Part shown: piece after piece, positions 8,356 through 17,402 of the stretch
Layout: each line of letters begins with the position of its first letter
Position numbering within the stretch: position 1 is the stretch's first letter
Assembly (NCBI GenBank): GCA_017404265.1
Contig: JAFRCS010000003.1
Location: 1-39,817 of the forward strand
Direction: 5' to 3'
DNA from: Mogibacterium sp.
GTDB lineage: Bacteria; Bacillota; Clostridia; Peptostreptococcales; Anaerovoracaceae
Length of the DNA: 39,817 nucleotides
Notes under the pieces: model-generated
The model's database searches: none
The model's input: the letters and a program-made list of their open reading frames with translations, nothing else
What the model was told of the DNA's origin: nothing
Program-made: the position numbers and the translations under genes

Positions 8356-10061
8356 TACTCTATACCGCTGAGGTCAAAGTCATTGAGCCATTCCTCGGCT
8401 TTGCGGCACATCTTTTTGATGGTTTCTTCTTCGAACGGACTATCAAGCCCCGCGTCCTCAATGAGCTTTGTGAACACTTCAGAGCCTCCCATCCTGGTAT
8501 ATGCCATGTAGTGCTTCCAGGCATCATCGTAGTCGTTCTGTATCATAGCCCAGAATCCCAGAGCCACGGTCTGAGCCAGGCAATAGTCGATGTAATAGAA
8601 CGGCATGCCGTAGATATGATGCTGTCTCTGCCAGCCCTCGCCGTCAGCGTAGAAAGGAATGTCTCCATCGAGTCTCAGCCAAGGCATGTATATCCCAAGC
8701 AGCCTCTTCCACTCCGCATGGCGTTCAGCCGGTGTCATCTCCGGATGATCGTACACGCTGTGCTGGAAGTGGTCTACCATTGTGCCATAAGGTATGAACA
8801 TGAACGAGCCTGCAAGGTGGCTGTAACGGAATTTGTCTGCATCCTTCCCGAAGAATTCTTCTGTGCTTTTCCAGGCAAAGAATTCCATGCTCATCGAATG
8901 CACCTCGCAGCCTTCCATGCTCGGCCATACCGTACTCACCGGGATCCTCGATTTGTTCATCCAATCGGCAAAGGCATGTCCGGCTTCATGAGTCACAGTC
9001 TCTACGTCTCCCTGAGTACCGTTGAAGTTTGCAAAAATGAACGGCACCTCGTAATCATGGATGCTTGTGCAATAGCCGCCTCCCTCTTTGCCCTCTGTTG
9101 AGAGCAGATCCATAAGCTCGCCTTCACGCATGGTCCTGAAGAACTCGCTCGTCTCCGGGGAGAGAGCATCATAAAACCTGCCGGCTGTATCGACGATATA
9201 GTCCGCGTCACCCGCAGGTTTCGGATTGCCGGAGCGGAACATAAGAGCATTGTCAGCAAAGCTGAGAGGATACTGCATCCCCAGCCTTTCTGCCTGTTTT
9301 CTTCTGATGCTGTCTGCAACCGGCACGATATATTTGATAACTGCATCATGGAACTTCTCAACGTCGTTCCTGTCATAGCAGTTGCGTGTCATTCTGTAGT
9401 ATCCAAGCTCTACCCCGTCTTTGAGTCCCAGTTTCTGACTCATCTCATGGCGGATCGCGACGAGCCTGTCATAGAGGCCGTCCAGTTTGTCCTGATTGTC
9501 CTTATACCAGCCGCCCTCTGCCTTCCATGCAGCAAGTCTGACCTCATCATCAGCATCGTTCTTGAATGGCGCGATCTGAGCTATGGTATATACCTTGCCG
9601 CGGAACGGTATCTGCGCGCTCGCGAGCAGCTTCTCATATTCCATTACAAGGTCGTTCTCTTCCTGAAGAAGAGGGATAATTGAGACATCGAAGCACTTGA
9701 GCTCAAGTTCTGCGTTCAGGAAAACAACTTCTCCGAATTCCGCCGACAGCTCGCTGCGGAACTTTGAAGCGCAAAGAGCCTTTGTCCACAGGTCCAGATA
9801 CTCCTGGAGTTCGGGGTATGCCCTGTTCCAGAACTTTACTTCTTCATCATAAAAGCTGTCTCTTGTATCTATTGAATGGCGTATCTGCGCCACTGTAGAG
9901 ACAGACATTATATGACGCGAAAGAGCATCCTCGCGGATGAACGCGTCTCTTGCTTTTTCATATGTATCAGCCTCTTCGAATTCCTTCGTAAGGCGGATCA
10001 TTTCATCTTTTACTTCTCCCATATCCGGTCTTGAATACGGGATCTCACTGAACTTGATCAT
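8355..10061 (-). CDS. M3-family oligoendopeptidase (PepF-like)
   Basis: This zinc metallopeptidase (568 residues) cuts short peptides in the cytoplasm. The active-site helix is THEAGHAF (HExxH), and a downstream SMEGCEVHSMSMEFF segment supplies further active-site residues, as in the M3 group often annotated 'oligoendopeptidase, M3 family' that is related to, but distinct from, classical PepF. There is no signal peptide. It is the first gene of the peptide-uptake operon, coupled to the membrane protein downstream, so imported peptides could be cut by this enzyme. The Shine-Dalgarno site is weak (AAGAGC); a possible extended -10 lies 43 bases upstream. Confidence 0.93.
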   Translation of the reverse strand: MIKFSEIPYSRPDMGEVKDEMIRLTKEFEEADTYEKARDAFIREDALSRHIMSVSTVAQIRHSIDTRDSFYDEEVKFWNRAYPELQEYLDLWTKALCASKFRSELSAEFGEVVFLNAELELKCFDVSIIPLLQEENDLVMEYEKLLASAQIPFRGKVYTIAQIAPFKNDADDEVRLAAWKAEGGWYKDNQDKLDGLYDRLVAIRHEMSQKLGLKDGVELGYYRMTRNCYDRNDVEKFHDAVIKYIVPVADSIRRKQAERLGMQYPLSFADNALMFRSGNPKPAGDADYIVDTAGRFYDALSPETSEFFRTMREGELMDLLSTEGKEGGGYCTSIHDYEVPFIFANFNGTQGDVETVTHEAGHAFADWMNKSRIPVSTVWPSMEGCEVHSMSMEFFAWKSTEEFFGKDADKFRYSHLAGSFMFIPYGTMVDHFQHSVYDHPEMTPAERHAEWKRLLGIYMPWLRLDGDIPFYADGEGWQRQHHIYGMPFYYIDYCLAQTVALGFWAMIQNDYDDAWKHYMAYTRMGGSEVFTKLIEDAGLDSPFEEETIKKMCRKAEEWLNDFDLSGIE

Positions 10062-10103
10062 TGCTCTTTTTTACTGTCCTTTCAAATGCATAAATACGAA
10101 ATT

Positions 10104-10109
10104 ATTTTA
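10104..10109 (-). promoter_or_regulatory. Probable -10 element for the pepF-opp operon
   Basis: On the minus strand the sequence reads TGGTAAAAT, an extended -10 (TG-n-TAAAAT). No good -35 is present at the expected distance, which extended -10 promoters tolerate. It lies 43 bases upstream of the peptidase start and downstream of the preceding operon's terminator. Confidence 0.45.
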
Positions 10110-10182
10110 CCACAACAGGCCCATTGTATAGAAACTTTTTTACACGGCAGGGTTTTCACCGGCTGCTCTGAAAGGCAAAGCA

Positions 10183-10207
10183 AAAGACCGGGAAGAACCC
10201 GGTCTTT
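10183..10207 (-). terminator. Intrinsic terminator of the second opp operon
   Basis: AAAGACCGGG and CCCGGTCTTT form a perfect ten-base stem with a five-base loop. In the minus direction the stem runs into TTTTGCTTTG. It lies about 60 bases after the stop of the last gene, the second binding protein, and separates the two opp operons. Confidence 0.85.
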
Positions 10208-10268
10208 GCTATATTAGGATAGTTCAATTCTACGGTATCCGTTTGCTTATTGTATACGACCCTCTGAA

Positions 10269-11945
10269 TTATTCAGCGATATCAGCATACATGAAGTACC
10301 AGTATCCGTATGGCGAGTGCCACATTCCGTCGATCTTAGCACTCTGCAGCCAGAAGTCATTGTAGTATGCAACTGGTACGCAGCCGGCGTCCTCCATGAG
10401 GATGTCTTCTGCCTTGTGGAGAGCAGCAGATCTCTCAGCGAGGTCTGTAGTCTCTCTGGAAGCCTTCATAGCGGCGTCAAACTCAGGGTTGCTGTACTTG
10501 CCGTCGTTGTTTCCGTTGCCTGTCTCAAGGAGCTCAAGCATGTTGGAAGGATCGTCATAGTCGCCTACCCAGCCGTTACGAGCGGCTTCGTATTCGCCGT
10601 TACGTCTCATCGGTGTGAAGCTTGCCCACTCAACGATGTCAACCTTGACTGTGAGTCCGAGCTCGCCCCAAGCCTGCTGCAGGTACTCAGCAACAGCCTT
10701 GTGATAACCGGAGTCGTTTGTCGAATATGTGATCTCAGGGAAGCCTTCTCCGTTAGGATATCCGGCCTCTGCCAGGAGAGCCTTAGCCTCTTCGAGGTTA
10801 GCCTCGAAGTTGTCGTTGTCGATGTAGGTCTTTCCGCCGTTGGAGTTAGCAATGAACTCTCCGCCTGCAGGATCTACCCAGCCAGGTCCCATGAAGTTTC
10901 CGGCAGCTGTGTATGTTCCCTGCATGATCGTGTTTGCAACGTAGTTGCGGTCGATAGCGAGGGACAGAGCCTTACGGACCTTAGCATCCTTGAACTGGTC
11001 AAGGTTGCAGTTGAGGTTGAGGTAGTAAGTTCCGATGATCGGATCAACGTGGAAGTCTTCACTGCCTGCAAGGCTTGGGATCTCCTCTGTAGGAACGTCC
11101 TTGATGAAGTCAACTTCGCCGTTCTGGTATGCGCTGTAAGCCGCGTTAGCATCCTCGATCAGCATGAACTTGATGGAGTCGAGCTTGATAGCGTCAGCGT
11201 TCCAGTAGTTAGGGTTCTTAGCAACTGTGATGTGTGAACCCTGCTCCCACTCGGTCATGTAGAAAGGACCGTTGGAAACATAAGTATCAGGGGAAGTAGC
11301 CCATGCGTCACCGTTTGCATCGATCGTAGCCTGCTGTACCGGCATCATTGTTGCGAATGCAGCAAGGCTTCCGAAGTATGTGCAAGGAGCAGAGAGCTCG
11401 ACTACGAATGTCTTGTCATCAGGAGCGCTTACAGCAAGTGCATCCAGGTTGCCCGGGATAGCCTCAGCTATAACGTTTCCTTCTTCATCTGTCTCTGCAG
11501 GTGTTCCGGCAGCTTCCTCAAATCCCTTGATAGGACCGAGTACTGTTGCTGCGTAAGGAGCAGCAGTCTCAGCAGCTGCGATACGCTTCCAGCTGTAAAC
11601 GAAGTCGTTTGCAGTCAGGTCACTTCCGTCAGACCACTTAAGTCCATCTCTCAGATGGAATGTCCATGTGAGACCATCCTCGGATGTCTCCCAGCTCTCA
11701 GCCTGTCCTGGGGCAAGCTGGCTGTTCTCGTCAACTACGAGAAGTCCCTCATAGAGGTGAAGAATGGTGTTGGCACCATCAACAGCGCTGTTAAGTGCAG
11801 GGTCAAGAGTCTCAGGGTTAGGTCCTACCTGGACAACCAGCTGCTTGCCTGCATCTGCTGTGCCGCTGTCACCGCCTCCGCATGCGGAGAGAGGTACGAT
11901 GATCATAGCCATAGCAACGAGAAGGACGATTAATTTTTTCTTCAT
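10269..11945 (-). CDS. oppA: Peptide-binding lipoprotein (OppA, SBP_bac_5), second system
   Basis: This is the binding protein for the second peptide importer, 558 residues, a usual length for the family. It has a lipoprotein signal (MKKKLIVLLVAMAMIIVPLSAC, shown by the LSAC lipobox with Cys22) and the family core (LNSAVDGANTILHLYEGL; WTFHLRDGLKWSDGSDLTA). GGAGG lies before the ATG. It is the last gene of its operon, after B, C, D and F, the reverse of the first system. A likely promoter in the 87-base gap before it would allow extra expression, as needed for a protein in excess over its permease. Ligand preference cannot be read from sequence. Confidence 0.94.
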   Translation of the reverse strand: MKKKLIVLLVAMAMIIVPLSACGGGDSGTADAGKQLVVQVGPNPETLDPALNSAVDGANTILHLYEGLLVVDENSQLAPGQAESWETSEDGLTWTFHLRDGLKWSDGSDLTANDFVYSWKRIAAAETAAPYAATVLGPIKGFEEAAGTPAETDEEGNVIAEAIPGNLDALAVSAPDDKTFVVELSAPCTYFGSLAAFATMMPVQQATIDANGDAWATSPDTYVSNGPFYMTEWEQGSHITVAKNPNYWNADAIKLDSIKFMLIEDANAAYSAYQNGEVDFIKDVPTEEIPSLAGSEDFHVDPIIGTYYLNLNCNLDQFKDAKVRKALSLAIDRNYVANTIMQGTYTAAGNFMGPGWVDPAGGEFIANSNGGKTYIDNDNFEANLEEAKALLAEAGYPNGEGFPEITYSTNDSGYHKAVAEYLQQAWGELGLTVKVDIVEWASFTPMRRNGEYEAARNGWVGDYDDPSNMLELLETGNGNNDGKYSNPEFDAAMKASRETTDLAERSAALHKAEDILMEDAGCVPVAYYNDFWLQSAKIDGMWHSPYGYWYFMYADIAE

Positions 11946-11978
11946 AATAATTCCTCCATATTCAATAGCTGTTTTCCA

Positions 11979-12006
11979 ATAATATTGAACTATCTTTTAT
12001 TGGCAA
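11979..12006 (-). promoter_or_regulatory. Likely internal promoter for the second oppA
   Basis: On the minus strand, TTGCCA (12006-12001) and TATTAT (11984-11979) are separated by 16 bases. Each differs from consensus at one position. It lies in the gap between oppF and the binding-protein gene. Confidence 0.55.
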
Positions 12007-12032
12007 TATGCAAAGCATAATGCATAACAGTG

Positions 12033-13028
12033 TTATTTTACCTTATCAAGGTGGTGACATGCAACAAAATGTCCGCTAGTCACTTCCTTGAATTCAGGTA
12101 CTTCGGCTGCGCAGCGCTCGTCCGCGTACGGACATCTGGTGCGGAAACGGCAGCCACTCGGCGGGTCGATAGGACTCGGAACGTCGCCTTCAAGAATGAT
12201 CCTCTTGCTCTTGCGCGCAGTGACCGGATCTGCGATAGGTATGGCCGATACCAGGCTGCGGGTATACGGATGCATGCTGTGCATCGTCAGCTCGTAGCTG
12301 TCGGCCAGCTCGACCATCCTGCCGAGATACATTACCACTATCCTGTCCGAAATGTGCTTGACGACCGAAAGGTCATGAGCGATGAACAGGTATGTGAGTC
12401 CCATCTGATCCTGCAGATCTTCAAACATGTTGATGACCTGGGCCTGAATGGATACGTCAAGAGCTGAAATAGGCTCGTCGCAGACGATGAATTCAGGGTC
12501 TACGGCAAGAGCTCTGGCGATACCTACACGCTGTCTCTGACCACCGGAGAATTCGTGAGGATAACGGTTAGCGTGCTCGGAATTCAGTCCCACTCTCTCA
12601 AGGAGGCTGATTATCCTGTCATATCTTTCCTGCTTGCTTGAGCAGAGATTGTGGATATCGATAGGCTCTCCTACGATGTCTCCTACTGTCATTCTAGGAT
12701 CCAGACTCGCATATGGGTCCTGGAATACTATCTGCATCTTCTTGCGGTACGGAAGCATATTGACTGCGATCTTCTTCTCTTTATCGAACAGAACATCTCC
12801 GTCGTATATGATCTTGCCGTCTGTTGGCTCATGGAGTCTCAGTATGGTCCTGCCGGCTGTAGTCTTTCCGCAGCCCGACTCACCTACCATTCCGAGAGTC
12901 TCTCCCTTTTTGATACCGAACGTCAGATCATCGAGGGCCTGTACTACTTTTCTGTTCTTGCCGAAACCGCCGCCTTTGATAGGGAAATGCTTCTGCAGAT
13001 GTTCAACTTCTAACAGATAATTACTCAT
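12033..13028 (-). CDS. oppF: Oligopeptide ABC transporter ATP-binding protein (OppF type), second system
   Basis: This ATPase is 331 residues, with Walker [10 protein letters not shown], signature SGGQRQR and Walker B FIVCDEP, and the OppF C-terminal region with cysteines (CRFRTRCPYADERC). The ABC core starts at residue 5, without the long N-terminal extension of the first system's OppF. The start ATG overlaps the oppD stop by eight bases and has AAAGGAGG upstream, so the two are coupled. With OppD it should power the OppB/OppC pore encoded upstream. Confidence 0.94.
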   Translation of the reverse strand: MSNYLLEVEHLQKHFPIKGGGFGKNRKVVQALDDLTFGIKKGETLGMVGESGCGKTTAGRTILRLHEPTDGKIIYDGDVLFDKEKKIAVNMLPYRKKMQIVFQDPYASLDPRMTVGDIVGEPIDIHNLCSSKQERYDRIISLLERVGLNSEHANRYPHEFSGGQRQRVGIARALAVDPEFIVCDEPISALDVSIQAQVINMFEDLQDQMGLTYLFIAHDLSVVKHISDRIVVMYLGRMVELADSYELTMHSMHPYTRSLVSAIPIADPVTARKSKRIILEGDVPSPIDPPSGCRFRTRCPYADERCAAEVPEFKEVTSGHFVACHHLDKVK

Positions 13029-14058
13029 CCGCGGCCTCCTTTCCTGTCGCTGCTGCAGCTTCTGCTTCTGCTTTCTGATTTAGCCAGCACTGTGTATAGT
13101 GCACGTCACTGAAGAACGTGACCGGAGGCATCTCTCTGAGGCAGATCTTCATGCAGCTGTCGCATCTTGGAGCGAACGGACAGCCTGCCGGCGGATTGAG
13201 CATGTCTACCGGTGTACCCTCGATAGGGACCAGTCTTTCGTGATCCTTCGCGTCAAGCCTTGGGATACTCTTTATGAGTCCCTTTGTATACTCATGCTTC
13301 GGATTGTAGAAGATATCATCCGTCGTGCCGTATTCGACGATACGGCCGGCATACATTACCGCGATCTTTTCGCACATGCTGGCTACGATACCCAGATCGT
13401 GCGTGATCATGATAATGGCCATTCCCAGCTTCTCACGCAGCTCCATCATGAGCTCGAGGATCTGCGCCTGGATGGTAACGTCAAGCGCCGTCGTAGGTTC
13501 GTCAGCGATCAGCAGCTTAGGCTCGCAGGCGAGCGCAATGGCGATCATTACACGCTGACGCATTCCCCCGGAAAGCTCGTGCGGATACTGCTTGAGTCTT
13601 TTTTCAGGCTCGTTGATTCCTACCAGAGTCAGGAGTTCGACCGCACGCGCTCTGGCTTCTTCTTTATTCTTATCGGTGTGTAATCTGATAACCTCTTCGA
13701 TCTGATTTCCTACTGTATATACAGGGTTGAGCGATGTCATCGGGTCCTGGAAGATGATCGATATCTCGTTTCCTCTGATCTCGCGGAACTCAGCCTCTGT
13801 CAGGTCATTTATCCTATGACCGTTGAAATCGAGCGTTCCTCCGATGAGCCTGCCCGGATATGCGGTAAGTCCCATCAGACTGTAAGCTGTTACAGACTTG
13901 CCGGATCCGGACTCTCCTACGATGCCGAGGACCTCGCCCTCTTTCATTTTGAACGATACGTCGTTAAGTGCCTTTACCTCACCTACCGGAGTGAAGAAGG
14001 AAAGACGTTCATGTTCTATATCTACCAGGATCTTTTCATTATTGGTATTCTCTGCCAT
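13021..14058 (-). CDS. oppD: Oligopeptide ABC transporter ATP-binding protein (OppD type), second system
   Basis: This ATPase is 345 residues. Walker A is GESGSGKSV, the signature SGGMRQR and Walker [12 protein letters not shown], with the family cysteine cluster near the end ([14 protein letters not shown]). The C-terminal tail is Ala/Glu-rich. AAAGGAGG precedes the start. It follows oppC by 15 bases and overlaps oppF. It is the partner of OppF in the heterodimeric motor. Confidence 0.94.
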   Translation of the reverse strand: MAENTNNEKILVDIEHERLSFFTPVGEVKALNDVSFKMKEGEVLGIVGESGSGKSVTAYSLMGLTAYPGRLIGGTLDFNGHRINDLTEAEFREIRGNEISIIFQDPMTSLNPVYTVGNQIEEVIRLHTDKNKEEARARAVELLTLVGINEPEKRLKQYPHELSGGMRQRVMIAIALACEPKLLIADEPTTALDVTIQAQILELMMELREKLGMAIIMITHDLGIVASMCEKIAVMYAGRIVEYGTTDDIFYNPKHEYTKGLIKSIPRLDAKDHERLVPIEGTPVDMLNPPAGCPFAPRCDSCMKICLREMPPVTFFSDVHYTQCWLNQKAEAEAAAATGKEAADE

Positions 14059-14073
14059 GATCTTCCCTCCTTT

Positions 14074-15123
14074 CTAGTTCTTCAGCTTAGGGTCGAAGGC
14101 GTCTCTGAGACCGTCTCCAAGCAGGTTGAAGCTCAGGATGATCAGAGATATTACGATCGACGGTATAAAGAGCAAGTGCGGATAAGTATTGATGCCGTTG
14201 ATTGCCTCACTCGCAAGGCTTCCCAGCGAAGGCATAGGTACAGCGACTCCGAGTCCGAGGAAGGACAGGAAGCTCTCCGTAAAGATCGACGACGGGATCT
14301 GCAGTGTCGTTATAACGATCAGTGTTCCTATGCAGTTTGTCAGCAGGTGCTTTCTGATGATGCGTCCGCTCGACGCGCCCAGAGCCTTGGCAGCCGTAAC
14401 GTATTCACTCTCCTTTAACTGCAGGATCTGTGACCTTACCATACGTGCCATTCCTACCCAATACAGCAGTGCGAATACAACGAAGATACTGACTAGGTTC
14501 TCACCCATGACGCCAAGCCAGTGGAATCCCCTGACCTGCGCCAGAGCTTTGAGCGGCGCCTTGAACGCGAACGACAGAAGTACTATCAGCAGGATGTCCG
14601 GTATCGTATAGATAATATCTACGATACGCATCATCACAAGGTCTACCCAGCCTCCCGCAAACGCGGCGATGGATCCGTATATGGATCCGATGATAAGGAT
14701 GATGACCGCGGCCACCATTCCTACCAGCAGCGAAATGCGGCTTCCCATCATGACGCGGATCGCATAGTCACGGCCCATCTTGTCCGTGCCGAAGATGTGC
14801 GGGAATAAATGCTCGCCCGCGGCTATCCTTGCCTGCTCCTCAGCAGAAAACTCGAACGGCTTCATATTGTTTGCGCCCTGTATCTGCTGGCTGTAGGTGT
14901 ACGGATAGAACGACGGCACTATAAACGCGAATATCATGATGATAATGATGACAAAGAGGCATGTCATTGCCACCTTGTTTTTGCGGAGTCTCCTTGCGCC
15001 GTCGCGCCAGAAACCCACGCTCTCTCTCATCACGACAAGGCTTTCTTTTTCTTCATTTGTTGCCGGCATGAAGTCTTCCGGATCGAAAAGCCTCTGAAGG
15101 CTCAGCGGATTCTTTGTAGTCAT
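14074..15123 (-). CDS. oppC: Oligopeptide ABC transporter permease (OppC type), second system
   Basis: This permease is 349 residues, the usual OppC size. A cytoplasmic N-terminus of about 50 residues is followed by a membrane segment (about 52-73), a short outer loop, the core starting near FGTDKMGRDYAIRVMMGSRI, the EAA loop (AAKALGASSGRII) and the family end GDGLRDAFDPKLKN. I chose ATG at 15123 because GGAGG stands eight bases before it; a GTG nine bases further upstream falls on the site itself. It lies 15 bases after oppB. It is a useful normal-sized reference for the enlarged OppC of the first system. Confidence 0.94.
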   Translation of the reverse strand: MTTKNPLSLQRLFDPEDFMPATNEEKESLVVMRESVGFWRDGARRLRKNKVAMTCLFVIIIIMIFAFIVPSFYPYTYSQQIQGANNMKPFEFSAEEQARIAAGEHLFPHIFGTDKMGRDYAIRVMMGSRISLLVGMVAAVIILIIGSIYGSIAAFAGGWVDLVMMRIVDIIYTIPDILLIVLLSFAFKAPLKALAQVRGFHWLGVMGENLVSIFVVFALLYWVGMARMVRSQILQLKESEYVTAAKALGASSGRIIRKHLLTNCIGTLIVITTLQIPSSIFTESFLSFLGLGVAVPMPSLGSLASEAINGINTYPHLLFIPSIVISLIILSFNLLGDGLRDAFDPKLKN

Positions 15124-15138
15124 TGTCTCCACCTCCCC

Positions 15139-16056
15139 TTACTTAAGCTTGATCCTAGGGTCGACTATCGTGTAGATGATGTCGACGATCAGCAGCATTA
15201 TTACCATGAACACAGCGAGGAAGATCGTGGTGCCCATGATCATCGTATAGTCACGTCCGTTGATGGCCTTGATGAACTCGCCGCCCAGTCCCGGGATCGT
15301 GAAGATTTTCTCTACGATAAAGCTTCCGACCAGCGTGTAAGCGATCATTGGTCCCAGGTATGTGATGACCGGCAGGATCGCGTTACGCAGGGCGTGCTTA
15401 AAGAGCGAGACTCTCTGAGAAAGGCCCTTTGCCTTGGCCGTTCTCATGTAGTCCTGTCCGAGCACGTCTAGCATGGATGATCTCATCAGCCTTGTGATAT
15501 ATGATGTCGGATATGCCGCGAGGGCGAATACCGGCATGATATAGTGCTTAGGCGTTGTCAGTCCCAGTGTCGGAAGCCAGCCGAGTTTTACACCGAAGAA
15601 GTACATGAGTACGGTGCAGATAACGAAACTCGGTACGGCTATTCCCAGAGTAGCCAGTACGCTGAGCGTGCTGTCGACTGCCGTGCCGCGCTTATACGCG
15701 GCTATTACACCGAGCGGAACGCCCAGAAGCAGCGATACAAGCACCGCAACTCCCCCGACTCTCGCGGAGACAGGGAACTTTGTCGAAATGATGCCGGATA
15801 CGGTACGGCCTCTCTGTTTGAGGCTCAGACCGAAATCTCCGTGACATGCATCTCTAAGATATGTGATATACCGTTCTGCGAACGGTTTGTCCAGCCCGTA
15901 CTTTGCTTCAAGCGCGGCCGTTGCCGCAGGGCTGATGGCCTTCTCTGAAAGGAACGGTCCGCCCGGGACCATGTTCATCAGACAGAAGGTAATCGTCGCT
16001 ACCGCCCATATCGTTACTATGGCCAGCAGGACACGTTTCAATAGATATTTAGCCAC
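15139..16056 (-). CDS. oppB: Oligopeptide ABC transporter permease (OppB type), second system
   Basis: This is the first gene of the second importer, 305 residues, with the N-terminal membrane segment and BPD_transp_1 domain. The EAA loop is AKAKGLSQRVSLFKHALRN and the end is DPRIKLK. The start is GTG at 16056, four bases after AGGGAGG; no ATG fits the N-terminal family pattern (MAKYLLKRVLLAI). A promoter-like pair lies 40-69 bases upstream. Confidence 0.94.
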   Translation of the reverse strand: MAKYLLKRVLLAIVTIWAVATITFCLMNMVPGGPFLSEKAISPAATAALEAKYGLDKPFAERYITYLRDACHGDFGLSLKQRGRTVSGIISTKFPVSARVGGVAVLVSLLLGVPLGVIAAYKRGTAVDSTLSVLATLGIAVPSFVICTVLMYFFGVKLGWLPTLGLTTPKHYIMPVFALAAYPTSYITRLMRSSMLDVLGQDYMRTAKAKGLSQRVSLFKHALRNAILPVITYLGPMIAYTLVGSFIVEKIFTIPGLGGEFIKAINGRDYTMIMGTTIFLAVFMVIMLLIVDIIYTIVDPRIKLK

Positions 16057-16095
16057 GAAACCTCCCTAAGTGCATTTAATTAAAGTTTTCAGATT

Positions 16096-16125
16096 ATTCT
16101 ATAACAGATTTTGTTGCTATATCAA
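16096..16125 (-). promoter_or_regulatory. Likely promoter of the second opp operon
   Basis: On the minus strand TTGATA (16125-16120) and TAGAAT (16101-16096) are 18 bases apart, each one base from consensus. The pair lies in the 86-base gap upstream of oppB. I see no terminator hairpin for the preceding gene in that gap, so read-through from the glycogen run is possible. Confidence 0.6.
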
Positions 16126-16142
16126 CATTTTCTTAACTCATT

Positions 16143-17387
16143 TTATGGTCTTGACACAATTATGTCATGGAACAGACTTGCGATCTGCCTGTGCCCTTCT
16201 TCCGTCAGATGCTCGCAATCAGCCGATACTTCGATGCCGCTTGTGGCGTCCGCGAATCTAACCCTGTGCTTCTCGGCGATACTCCTGTAGAGCGGTCCTA
16301 TGTCTGTCGATTTCTGTATGGATTCAGGAGTCAGTTCAAAGGCGAAAGGCGACTTTTCGTAGTCTCCCTGTATCGCCGCAGGAGCCGCGACTATTATCTC
16401 AGGCACGTAGCCCTGAAGTCCCGGCGATTCCTCTTCCGCTATCCTTACAAGAGTCTCCATTCCGCCCGCTATGTCTTCTGCCGAAAGGCCGAGGCTTGCG
16501 TTGCAGTCGTTGGTGCCAAGCATGATTATCAGATAGTCGACAGGCTTATGAGTACCGAGGCACGCGGTAAAGCTGCTAATGCCGTTCTTCCAGGCTGCTC
16601 CCGGTCTGTCGTACGCGGTAGTCCTGCCGTTTAAGCCTTCAGGGATAACCTCGTATCTGTCGCCCAGCATCTCTCCGAGGATGGTCGTCCAGCGCTTTTC
16701 ATTCGGATATCTTCCGCCCGTGTTCGGATCGTAGCCGTAGGTGTTGGAATCTCCGTAGCAGAGCACGGAGATCTTATCATGGGAAGCGTCCTTGGTGAGT
16801 GCTTTGTCAAGGTCTGCCGTGAAGTGGCCGTAGTCCTCATAGACTATGCCCTTCATCCCCAGTTTCTTTGCCATGGCTATGTTTTCAGGCACGTCATCGA
16901 TAAACAGGCACTCTTCCGGGTTTAGTCCGTATTTGTCAAAGAGGGCTTTGTAGATGCCCGGATCCGGCTTTATCATATGCACGTCGCACGACCAGATGCC
17001 CCCGTCCATGTGCTCCGTAAAGGCGAAAGCGTCATGGTTGGAGTTTATGACATGCTCCGACATATTGGAGAGGAAATATACGCTGTAACCGTTCTCCTTA
17101 AGGAGTTCTATCAGCGAAACAGGCCAGTTCTTCTTTCTGACGCACTCTCCGACCCTGTCGTATGCCTCTCTGATCTGCGCTTCGAGATCCGGAGCCTCGC
17201 TTATGAACAGCCCAAGTATCTCCTCTTCGCTGAGGATGGCTTTGTCGAGCTCCTCCCAGTGACCGGTGCCGTAGACAGCATAAGCTATCCTGTCGGCCGT
17301 CTCCTCATCGAACATCGACCGCAGCCATTCAAAAGGCTCAAAGCCTATAAGCACCATGCCTATGTCAAATACTATGTTTCTTATCAT
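16143..17387 (-). CDS. HAD-family phosphatase fused to an SGNH hydrolase
   Basis: This 414-residue protein has two complete domains. Residues 1-195 are a HAD hydrolase of the YihX type: motif I VFDIGMVL (nucleophile D8; the usual second Asp is Gly, as in that group), motif II FLSN (S107), motif III K140 in IKPDPG, and motif IV D164/D165. Residues 206-414 are an SGNH/GDSL hydrolase: GDS with S214, the block II Gly in GLNGRT, GTND (291-294), and DCEH (D390, H393) before LTEEGH. All key residues of both are present, so both could be active. YihX removes phosphate from glucose 1-phosphate, which would suit its place as the last gene of the glycogen run, 15 bases after the amylase fusion. Substrates are inferred. 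ACGGAG precedes the start. Confidence 0.88.
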   Translation of the reverse strand: MIRNIVFDIGMVLIGFEPFEWLRSMFDEETADRIAYAVYGTGHWEELDKAILSEEEILGLFISEAPDLEAQIREAYDRVGECVRKKNWPVSLIELLKENGYSVYFLSNMSEHVINSNHDAFAFTEHMDGGIWSCDVHMIKPDPGIYKALFDKYGLNPEECLFIDDVPENIAMAKKLGMKGIVYEDYGHFTADLDKALTKDASHDKISVLCYGDSNTYGYDPNTGGRYPNEKRWTTILGEMLGDRYEVIPEGLNGRTTAYDRPGAAWKNGISSFTACLGTHKPVDYLIIMLGTNDCNASLGLSAEDIAGGMETLVRIAEEESPGLQGYVPEIIVAAPAAIQGDYEKSPFAFELTPESIQKSTDIGPLYRSIAEKHRVRFADATSGIEVSADCEHLTEEGHRQIASLFHDIIVSRP

Positions 17388-17402
17388 GACCAGTCTCCGT
17401 GT

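Noticed and set aside
16057..16142. A terminator for the HAD-SGNH gene
   Set aside because: I found no stem of useful length followed by a T run in this gap; only promoter elements for the next operon are visible.
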